Shown: positions 13,314 through 18,642 of the stretch, one piece after another
How the letters are laid out: each line of letters begins with the position of its first letter
How positions within the stretch are numbered: position 1 is the stretch's first letter
Source: SW-9-67-25 sp964623735
GTDB lineage: Archaea; Halobacteriota; Halobacteria; Halobacteriales; Haloarculaceae
DNA: 18,642 nt
Direction: 5' to 3'
NCBI GenBank assembly: GCA_964623735.1
Contig: CAZUVE010000044.1
Span: 1 to 18,642 of the forward strand
Translations under genes and position numbers: made by a program
Notes under the pieces: model-generated
Told to the model about the DNA's origin: nothing
Database searches by the model: none
What the model saw: the letters and a program-made list of their open reading frames with translations, nothing else

Positions 13314-14384
13314 TCAGCGGGACCGGTCGACCAGCCAGGACCGGACGTCGGGCCAGAGCCGCTCGTGTGCGCGCGAGGAGACGGAGACGCCGACGTGGCC
13401 CGCGGGGAACGCCACAATCCGCTCGTCGGCGCTGGCGACCGCGGCGTTGAGCGGCCGGCTCGACTCCGGCGGGACGACGTGGTCGTACTCGCCGACGACC
13501 TGCTGGAGGGGCATCCCGACCGCCCCGAGGTCGACCCGCTCGTCCCCGAGGCGGTACTCACCCTCGATGAGTGCGTTGTCCCTGTAGAGGTCGCCGACGA
13601 ACCCCCGGAAGGTCTCGCCGGCCACGTCCACGCCGTCCCAGATCCACTCCTCCATGCGCGCGAAGTTCTCGACGAAGGCGTCGTCCTCGATGTTCTCCCA
13701 GAGGCGGACGTACTTCCCGACGAAGTTCTCCACGGGTTCCATCATCGCGAACGTGACCGCGAGCAACTCCGCCGGGACGTTCCCGACCGCGTCGACGAGG
13801 ACGTCCGGGTCGAGGTGTGACGCCCACAGCTCCAGAACACCTCCGGTTCTTTCGAAGGCAACCGGCGTCGTCAGGAGCGTGAGCGTCCGGACACGGTCGG
13901 GGCGGGTGGCGGCGTACACGACCGACATCGTCCCGCCCATGCAGTAACCCAGGAGGTGGACGGCGTCGGCGCCGGCGTCGGCGCGGGCAGCGTCGACGCA
14001 GTTGTCGGTGTACCGGGTCACGTAGTCGGCCATCGTCAGCGACTGGTCGAGTCGGGACGGCTCGCCCCAGTCGATCAGGTACACGACGAACCCCGCCTCG
14101 AGCAGGCGGCGGACGACGCTCCGGTCGGGCTGCAGGTCGAGGATGGTCGGACGGTTGACCAGCGCGTAGACGACGACAACCGGTGTGCGGTGGCGCCGCT
14201 CGCCGGGGTCGTAGCGGCGGAGTTCGAGCTTGTTCTCCCCGTAGACGGCCTCGCTGTCGGTGTGGCCCGCCTCGGCCGACAGCAGCTTCGCGAGCTGTTC
14301 CCGGCCGACGTCCGCTTTCCCGACCGCCTCGGTCGCAATCCGCAGGGCGCGGCGCCGTGCCTCGTGCGGATTGCTGTGAGTCAT
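13314..14384 (-). CDS. phaC: Class III poly(R)-hydroxyalkanoate synthase subunit PhaC
   Basis: A 356-residue alpha/beta hydrolase that polymerises (R)-3-hydroxyacyl-CoA into PHA storage granules. The lipase-like box GYCMGG places the nucleophile at Cys148; Asp301 (GEYDHVVPP) and His330 (AGHVGVS) complete the triad. These positions are one off those of Allochromatium vinosum PhaC (149/302/331). VVYALVNRPTILDLQPDRSV and YLIDWGEPSRLDQSL are family blocks. Class III synthases need a PhaE partner, and none is in this window. The haloarchaeal PhaC proteins I recall carry a long C-terminal extension that this one lacks. The ATG at 14384 lies 9 bases from a 24-bp palindrome. Confidence 0.88.
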   Translation of the reverse strand: MTHSNPHEARRRALRIATEAVGKADVGREQLAKLLSAEAGHTDSEAVYGENKLELRRYDPGERRHRTPVVVVYALVNRPTILDLQPDRSVVRRLLEAGFVVYLIDWGEPSRLDQSLTMADYVTRYTDNCVDAARADAGADAVHLLGYCMGGTMSVVYAATRPDRVRTLTLLTTPVAFERTGGVLELWASHLDPDVLVDAVGNVPAELLAVTFAMMEPVENFVGKYVRLWENIEDDAFVENFARMEEWIWDGVDVAGETFRGFVGDLYRDNALIEGEYRLGDERVDLGAVGMPLQQVVGEYDHVVPPESSRPLNAAVASADERIVAFPAGHVGVSVSSRAHERLWPDVRSWLVDRSR

Positions 14385-14392
14385 TGCCGGAT

Positions 14393-14416
14393 CGACCGCA
14401 CGACGTCGTGCGGTCG
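14393..14416. promoter_or_regulatory. Perfect 24-bp palindrome upstream of phaC (family 3 core)
   Basis: CGACCGCACGAC (14393-14404) is followed directly by its reverse complement (14405-14416). The half-site is identical to 941-952 in the family 3 element, and the flank beyond 14416 (GGTACA and further) also resembles that element. It covers the promoter distance from the phaC start codon (14384). It is either an operator or the truncated core of a dispersed palindromic repeat. Confidence 0.7.
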
Positions 14417-14551
14417 TACTGGTACACAGTCACAGCAACCCGTACCGGTCGGCGTGGCCGCCGCGCCGGTCATGGTGCCAGCCTCCCCGTGACCGGTCGC
14501 TGGCCGCACCACCCCGACTCGGACCGCTGTCCGCACACGGACATGATCTCA

Positions 14552-14631
14552 CGTCGGTCCACCAGCACAATAGTAGGTCGGGTTCCCCGTCCGTCGGTCC
14601 ACCAGCCCGGTAGTCGGCTGGGTTCCCGTCG
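14552..14631. repeat. 40-bp direct repeat, two units
   Basis: Two adjacent units beginning CGTCGGTCCACCAG at 14552 and 14592. They diverge in the middle (CACAATAGTAGGTCG against CCCGGTAGTCGGCTG) and agree again at GGGTTCCC. The second unit can form a short CCAGCC/GGCTGG hairpin. It lies in the non-coding region between hisH and phaC. Function unknown. Confidence 0.8.
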
Positions 14632-14738
14632 GCGCGACGGCCGCCCGCGCCCCGTCGGGCGGTTGCCGTCGCTCCGGCAGTGCGGCGACGGCCGCTCGCG
14701 GTTCTACGGGCGGCCCCGGGGCTCGGACCCGGGGTGAA

Positions 14739-15401
14739 TCACCCGTCCGGAGTCCGCTCGCCCGCGCAGATCTCCACGAAGTTCCTGAGGATGCGCAGCC
14801 CCGTCTCGCCGGATTTCTCGGGGTGGAACTGTGTGCCGAACACGTTGCCGGCCTCGTCGGCGACGACGCTCGGGAAGGTGACGCTGTAGTCGGTCGTGGC
14901 GACCACCGTGCTTCCGTTGTCGGGGTCGGCGTAGTAGGAGTGGACAAAGTAGGCGTACTCGCCGTCGACCCCCTCGACGAGCGGGTGATCGCGCTCGATT
15001 GAGAGGTCGTTCCAGCCCATCTGTGGAACCTTCTCCCCGTCCGGGAAGCGGACGTTCGTCCCGGGCACGAGGTCGAGCCCCTCCGCGTCGCCCTCGCCCT
15101 CGTGGTCGGCCTCCTCGCTCGTCGTGAGGAGCATCTGCATGCCCAGGCAGATGCCGAACAGGGGGGTGCCGGCCTCGGCCTGTGCGACCAGCGCCTCGCG
15201 GAACGGGCCGGCGTTCTCCATGCCCTCGCTGAACGCGCCCACGCCGGGCAGGACGATTCCGTCGGCCTCGCCCAGGGCGCCGGGATCGCCCGACACCTCG
15301 ACGGCTGCGCCCGCGCGCTCGAGCCCGCGGGTGACGCTCCTGAGGTTCCCGAGCCCGTAGTCGACGACGACAACCTCCGCTGCCGCCTGTCGCGTACTCA
15401 T
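14739..15401 (-). CDS. hisH: Imidazole glycerol phosphate synthase subunit HisH
   Basis: A 220-residue class I glutamine amidotransferase. It hydrolyses glutamine and passes ammonia to HisF in histidine biosynthesis, producing IGP and AICAR. The catalytic triad is visible: Cys85 in GICLGMQ, and His193 and Glu195 in QFHPEKSG. The N-terminal DYGLGNLRSV and LPGVGAFSEGM are HisH hallmarks and separate it from other GATases. The start at 15401 is supported by a TATA-like ACACTTACCG about 27 bases upstream and by the DYGLGN context. Upstream in-frame codons to 15491 are promoter DNA. HisF and other his genes are not in the window; scattered his genes are common in haloarchaea. It is divergent from phnD. 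Confidence 0.95.
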   Translation of the reverse strand: MSTRQAAAEVVVVDYGLGNLRSVTRGLERAGAAVEVSGDPGALGEADGIVLPGVGAFSEGMENAGPFREALVAQAEAGTPLFGICLGMQMLLTTSEEADHEGEGDAEGLDLVPGTNVRFPDGEKVPQMGWNDLSIERDHPLVEGVDGEYAYFVHSYYADPDNGSTVVATTDYSVTFPSVVADEAGNVFGTQFHPEKSGETGLRILRNFVEICAGERTPDG

Positions 15402-15528
15402 GCCGGCGACTACGCCTGCACCCGGTAAGTGTATTCCTCTCCACCCGCACTCTGCAGTATATAGTAATATATAGACAACAAGCAAAAACATAGGAACGTT
15501 TTATTTCCGACTGTGGTTATGTCGTGAT
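15402..15528. promoter_or_regulatory. Divergent hisH/phnD promoter with AT-rich palindrome
   Basis: On the plus strand a strong TATA box TTTTATTT (15499-15506) lies about 23-30 bases before the phnD ATG (15529), fitting a leaderless message. About 26-41 bases further upstream is an AT-rich inverted repeat TATATA-GTAA-TATATA (15458-15473), unlike its GC-rich surroundings. This is a candidate operator or activator site for the importer genes. The hisH TATA-like element is at about 15421-15431 on the minus strand. Confidence 0.65.
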
Positions 15529-16593
15529 ATGCGGAAGCGACGCACCTTCCTGAAAGGGCTCGGCGCAGTCGGAACGGTCGGTGTCGTGGCCGGTTGTGGT
15601 GGTGACGGTGGCGGGAGTGACGGCAGCGACGGTGGCGGAAGCGACGACGGCGGGAGCGACGGGGACGACATGGACGGCGAAGCCACGGATACGGCAACGC
15701 CGGACCCGTCCGTGACGTTCGGCGGCGACGGGGAGATCAACTTCAACCTCTCGCCCAGCGTCCCCCAGGAGGATCTGAACGTCCAGTACGCCCCCCTGCG
15801 CGACCACATCCAGAACTACGTCACCTCGAACTACGACACGCCCGGGGGACTGGAGGCCCGGATGAACGTCGGGAGCAACTACAGCGCGGTCATCCAGGCG
15901 CTGGGCCAGGGGACCGCGGACCTCGCCGAGACCGGCCCGTTCGCGGCCTCGGTCGGCGTCACGACGGAGAACCTGGAGATCATCCTCCAGCGCTTCGGGT
16001 ACGGCTCCTGGACGTACAAGAGCATCATCGCCACGCGAACGGATAGCGACATCTCCGAACTCGCGGACCTGGAGGGGAGACGCGTCGCGTTCAGCGACCC
16101 GCTCTCGACCAGCGGCTTCCTGTTCCCCGCGGCCGCGATGAAGCAGGCCGGCGTCGACATCGGCAACCTGCCGGAGGGCAACGGCTCGCAGGCGGGTTTC
16201 GACCCGGTCTTTGCCGGCGGCCACGTCCAGTCGTACACGCTCCTGGCCGAGGAACAGGTCGACGCGGCAGGCATGGGCGGGTTCGTCCGCGACACCAAGA
16301 CCGGCCCGTCCCCCGAGGAGTTCGGCGGGGTCGCCACGACGCTCCACGAGGACGAGGGTCTCCCGCGTGCGCCCCTCGTCGTCAGCACACAGTTGCCCGA
16401 CGAGTCAAAAGAGGCGCTCAGGCAGGCGTTCCTCGACGCGCCCGAGGACGTCTACCTCGGGGCCGACGGCGAGGGCGGCACCGACGACGACCTCTGGTTC
16501 GGCGACGTCCGCGAGGCGACCGTCGACGACTACCAGTCGGTCATCGACACCGCCGAAACGCTGGGCGTGGGCCCGGACTTCTTCGAGGGGTAG
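15529..16593 (+). CDS. phnD: Phosphate/phosphonate-type ABC transporter substrate-binding lipoprotein
   Basis: A 354-residue Tat lipoprotein. MRKRRTFLKGLGAVGTVGVV carries the twin-arginine motif, and the lipobox ends at Cys23. A long Gly/Ser/Asp-rich linker follows (about residues 24-60), tethering the binding domain to the outer membrane face. The domain has the PhnD pattern: SPSVPQEDLNVQYAPLRDHI, GSNYSAVIQALGQGTADLAE, and the DPLSTSGFLFP ligand loop near residue 190. The family binds phosphonates, phosphite or phosphate. Ligand cannot be fixed because no C-P lyase or phosphonatase genes are in the window. It is the first gene of phnD-phnC-phnE, with a strong TATA box just upstream. Confidence 0.9.
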   Translation: MRKRRTFLKGLGAVGTVGVVAGCGGDGGGSDGSDGGGSDDGGSDGDDMDGEATDTATPDPSVTFGGDGEINFNLSPSVPQEDLNVQYAPLRDHIQNYVTSNYDTPGGLEARMNVGSNYSAVIQALGQGTADLAETGPFAASVGVTTENLEIILQRFGYGSWTYKSIIATRTDSDISELADLEGRRVAFSDPLSTSGFLFPAAAMKQAGVDIGNLPEGNGSQAGFDPVFAGGHVQSYTLLAEEQVDAAGMGGFVRDTKTGPSPEEFGGVATTLHEDEGLPRAPLVVSTQLPDESKEALRQAFLDAPEDVYLGADGEGGTDDDLWFGDVREATVDDYQSVIDTAETLGVGPDFFEG

Positions 16594-16634
16594 TCACCGG
16601 GGCTGTTTTCTGCACGGAGGTTCCCGGGATACAC

Positions 16635-17462
16635 ATGCCCGCGGTTACGTTCGACGACGTCACGAAAATATACGGGGAGGATACCGTCGCCCTCCAGGAA
16701 GTCTCCGTGGAGGTCGGGGAGGGAGAGTTCGTCATCCTCCTGGGGCCGTCGGGGGCCGGGAAGTCCACGCTCCTGCGCGTACTCAACGGGCTGACCCGTC
16801 CCACGGAGGGGACCGTCGAGGTGGCGGGCCAGTCCGCCGAGGAGGTCCGCGAGGAGACCGGGATGGTGTTCCAGGAGCACTACCTCATCGAGAACATGAG
16901 CGCCTTCCAGAACGCTCTCACGGGGGCGCTCGCGCGAAGCGGCTTCCTCCGGAGTCTCCTGACGTGGCACAGCCAGGACGACAAGCGCGCGGCCCTCGAG
17001 GCCCTGGAGACGGTGGGGCTGCTCGCGGAGGCCGGCCAGCGCGCCGGGTCGATGAGCGGCGGACAGAAACAGCGGGTCGGCATCGCGCGGGCGCTCGTCC
17101 AGCGACCCGGTCTCCTCCTGGCCGACGAACCGGTCGCCAGCCTCGACCCCAAGGCCGCCCGCGACGTGATGAGTTACATGAAGCGGGCCGCGACCGAGCG
17201 CGACCTGACAGCGATCACCAGCCTCCACCAGGTCAACATCGCCCGCGAGTTCGGCGACCGATTTCTCGGTGTCCGGGACGGCGAGATCATCTTCGACGGG
17301 ACCCGCGACGACCTGACGATGGACGTCGTCGACGAGATCTACTACGGTGGGGACAGTGACGGGGAGAGTTCCGCGGCCCGGGATGGCGACTCGAGACCGG
17401 GAGAGACGCCCCCGGAGAAGATGGACGCGGCCGGAACCGTCGAGGGCGGTGAGCCGACGTGA
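16635..17462 (+). CDS. phnC: Phosphonate-type ABC transporter ATP-binding protein
   Basis: A 275-residue ABC ATPase that powers the importer. Walker A GPSGAGKST is at residues 37-45, Q-loop MVFQEH near 77-82, signature SGGQKQR at 141-147, Walker B LLLADEP near 160-166 with the D-loop SLD at 169-171, and the switch His198 in SLHQVN. The PhnC-type insert after the Q-loop (YLIENMSAFQNALTGAL, then TWHSQDD) matches the family. The final ~35 residues form an acidic, Gly/Pro-rich tail beyond the usual end, likely disordered and typical of halophilic extension. It begins 41 bases after phnD; its stop overlaps the phnE start (GTGA), so translation is coupled. Confidence 0.93.
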   Translation: MPAVTFDDVTKIYGEDTVALQEVSVEVGEGEFVILLGPSGAGKSTLLRVLNGLTRPTEGTVEVAGQSAEEVREETGMVFQEHYLIENMSAFQNALTGALARSGFLRSLLTWHSQDDKRAALEALETVGLLAEAGQRAGSMSGGQKQRVGIARALVQRPGLLLADEPVASLDPKAARDVMSYMKRAATERDLTAITSLHQVNIAREFGDRFLGVRDGEIIFDGTRDDLTMDVVDEIYYGGDSDGESSAARDGDSRPGETPPEKMDAAGTVEGGEPT

Positions 17463-18457
17463 GCGTACCGTCGATCGACGACCAGCTCGCCGCGCTGGAG
17501 CGGTCCCGCCGGATCAAACAGGGACTGGCGCTGGTCGGACTGGTCGCGATCCTCGTGACCACCTACTTCGGCCTGGGATTCGTCCGGTTCGACGTCGACG
17601 AGATTGTCGCCGGCGTCCCGGGCTTTCTCGAGTTCATCGGGGCCTTCTTCCCGCCGAACTTCGAGGCGTTCACGCTGTACAGCAAGAACAACGGCGTCAC
17701 CGGCCTGGACGGCCTCGCGGCGAGCTTCGCCAACCCCGGGTCGCTCGCCGAGAGCCTCGGGTCCGGGCGGCTGACGCTGGTCAAGGCCAGCGTCGTGACG
17801 CTCCTGCTGGGCTTTCTGGGGACTGTCCTCGGATTCCTGCCGGCGCTGTTTTTCGGCGTACTGGGCAGCGAGCAGGTCACTCCGTTCCCCTTCAACTTCG
17901 TCTTCCGCGGCGTGATGAGTGCCATCCGCGCCATCCCTGCCATCGTCTGGATCTTCCTGTTCGTCCCGTTCGGTCCGCCCAGCCAGGCGACCGCGGTGCT
18001 GGCGATCGCAACCGACACGATCGGCAACCTCGGGCGCCTGTTCACGGACGAACTCGAGGAGATCGAGGAGGGCCCCATCGAGGCCATCGAGTCGACCGGC
18101 GCCTCCCGGACACAGACAATCGGGTTCGGCATGCTGAGCCAGGTCTCCCGCTCGTACATCGCCTGGACGCTGTACATCCTGGAGATCAACACCCGGATCG
18201 CCATCTCCCTGGGTGTCGTCGGCGCCGGCGGCCTCGGGCTGTACATCCGCAACCAGCAGGACCTCCTGCAGTTCCAGAACACCGCCGCCGGCATCGTGAT
18301 GGTGTTCGTGGTCGTCCTCTCGATCGAGTTGCTCTCCTCGCGGATCCGGGCCCGCCTGCGCCCGAGCGAGCACGAGAACGAGGGCCTCGTCGAGAGCCTC
18401 CGCGACCTCGCGAACCCCGGCAAGTGGCTCGGTATCGGCCGGGACCGCGCCCGGTAG
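17459..18457 (+). CDS. phnE: Phosphonate-type ABC transporter permease
   Basis: A 332-residue integral membrane protein forming the translocation channel. The first membrane segment is at about residues 20-40, followed by the PhnE-type FLEFIGAFFPPNFEAF external segment. The core BPD_transp_1 domain (about residues 95-300) has several helices and the cytoplasmic coupling EAA loop EEGPIEAIESTGASRTQTI near 200. The GTG start at 17459 overlaps the phnC stop by four bases. The C-terminal ~30 residues are a charged cytoplasmic tail. There is no second permease gene, so the channel is probably a homodimer. Confidence 0.92.
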   Translation: MSVPSIDDQLAALERSRRIKQGLALVGLVAILVTTYFGLGFVRFDVDEIVAGVPGFLEFIGAFFPPNFEAFTLYSKNNGVTGLDGLAASFANPGSLAESLGSGRLTLVKASVVTLLLGFLGTVLGFLPALFFGVLGSEQVTPFPFNFVFRGVMSAIRAIPAIVWIFLFVPFGPPSQATAVLAIATDTIGNLGRLFTDELEEIEEGPIEAIESTGASRTQTIGFGMLSQVSRSYIAWTLYILEINTRIAISLGVVGAGGLGLYIRNQQDLLQFQNTAAGIVMVFVVVLSIELLSSRIRARLRPSEHENEGLVESLRDLANPGKWLGIGRDRAR

Positions 18458-18642
18458 GCGTTGGCGTCAGTCATCGTGCGTTCTCCTCCTGAAACTCGGA
18501 CGAACGTTTACTTAGGACCCAGTGTCGACCGCCGCTGACTGTTGCACTCTGATTTGATAACGCCCTGCGTCGATCAGTCCTCTTCGACCGCTATTCGAGC
18601 AAATCGTCGTGCAAGACTCGCGCCCTCCATCTTTTATACCAT
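18458..18642. other. Non-coding right edge with a TATA-like site
   Basis: No supportable gene. Base composition is less GC-rich than the genes. CTTTTATACC at 18631-18640 is a good TATA box reading right; its gene would start beyond the window. A minus-strand frame of 18 codons (about 18574-18630, MEGASLARRFARIAVEED) uses codons unusual for the neighbouring genes and may be a remnant or chance. Confidence 0.5.

Larger units (their letters stand above)
14385..14738. other. 354-base intergenic region upstream of phaC
   Basis: No supportable gene lies between the start of phaC and the end of hisH. The contents are a 24-bp palindrome at 14393-14416 with sequence beyond it related to the family 3 element, a 40-bp direct repeat (14552-14631), and a very GC-rich stretch up to the hisH stop. 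No clear TATA box for phaC is visible at the leaderless distance; that position falls inside the palindrome. Confidence 0.6.

Noticed and set aside
14549..15373. Minus-strand 274-codon frame overlapping hisH
   Set aside because: It is in a different frame from HisH, whose catalytic residues are all present. The part beyond hisH is only the repeat-rich gap.
17342..18474. Long minus-strand frames opposite phnE
   Set aside because: They lie antisense to a permease with a clear EAA loop and membrane segments, and no known domain can be read.

Overview
The window is a piece of a haloarchaeal (class Halobacteria) chromosome. The proteins are acidic (Asp/Glu-rich) and the coding DNA is very GC-rich. 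Many start codons have a TATA-like element about 24-33 bases upstream, as expected for leaderless transcripts. Several genes belong to families I know only from haloarchaea (DUF5786, DUF5807-like, DUF7521-like). Exported proteins carry Tat signals, two of them with a lipobox. I see no rRNA, tRNA, CRISPR array, prophage or intact insertion sequence.

Layout. 1-860: 3' end of a DUF92 membrane protein overlapping a GNAT acetyltransferase. 1051-2037: two divergent universal stress proteins sharing a symmetrical promoter. 2176-3261: DHH/DHHA1 phosphoesterase. 3375-5450, minus strand: DUF5807-like protein, small membrane protein, winged-helix regulator and KaiC-like ATPase. 5573-6433: two-domain VOC (glyoxalase/extradiol dioxygenase-like) protein. 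6437-9180, minus strand: NTF2-like protein, geranylgeranyl-reductase-family flavoprotein and M20 metallopeptidase. 9313-9648: small Tat lipoprotein. 9791-10762, minus strand: Tat-exported beta-propeller. 11178-12677, plus strand: DUF5786, DUF99 and family-4 uracil-DNA glycosylase. 12674-13030, minus strand: a redoxin that lacks its active-site segment. 13314-14384, minus strand: class III PHA synthase PhaC. 14739-15401, minus strand: HisH. 15529-18457: phosphonate/phosphate-type ABC importer genes in the order phnD-phnC-phnE.

The genes are mostly unrelated housekeeping and accessory functions. The only clear operons are phnDCE (importer), DUF5786-DUF99 and DUF92-GNAT.

The most unusual content lies between the genes. 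Family 1 is a set of 75-80 bp near-perfect palindromes with ends like ACTGTCGGCTATA and a GC core at their exact centre (3296, 8016, 9209). Family 2 is an 80-bp nested hairpin element in two nearly identical direct copies (10907, 13061) flanking a four-gene block. Family 3 is a larger nested inverted repeat (873-1014) whose core half-site recurs as a perfect 24-bp palindrome just upstream of phaC (14393). There are also a 22-bp tandem repeat (9685) and a 40-bp direct repeat (14552). Families 1-3 look like MITE- or REP-like non-coding elements. Several of them place TATA-like sequences at the promoter distance from neighbouring start codons.
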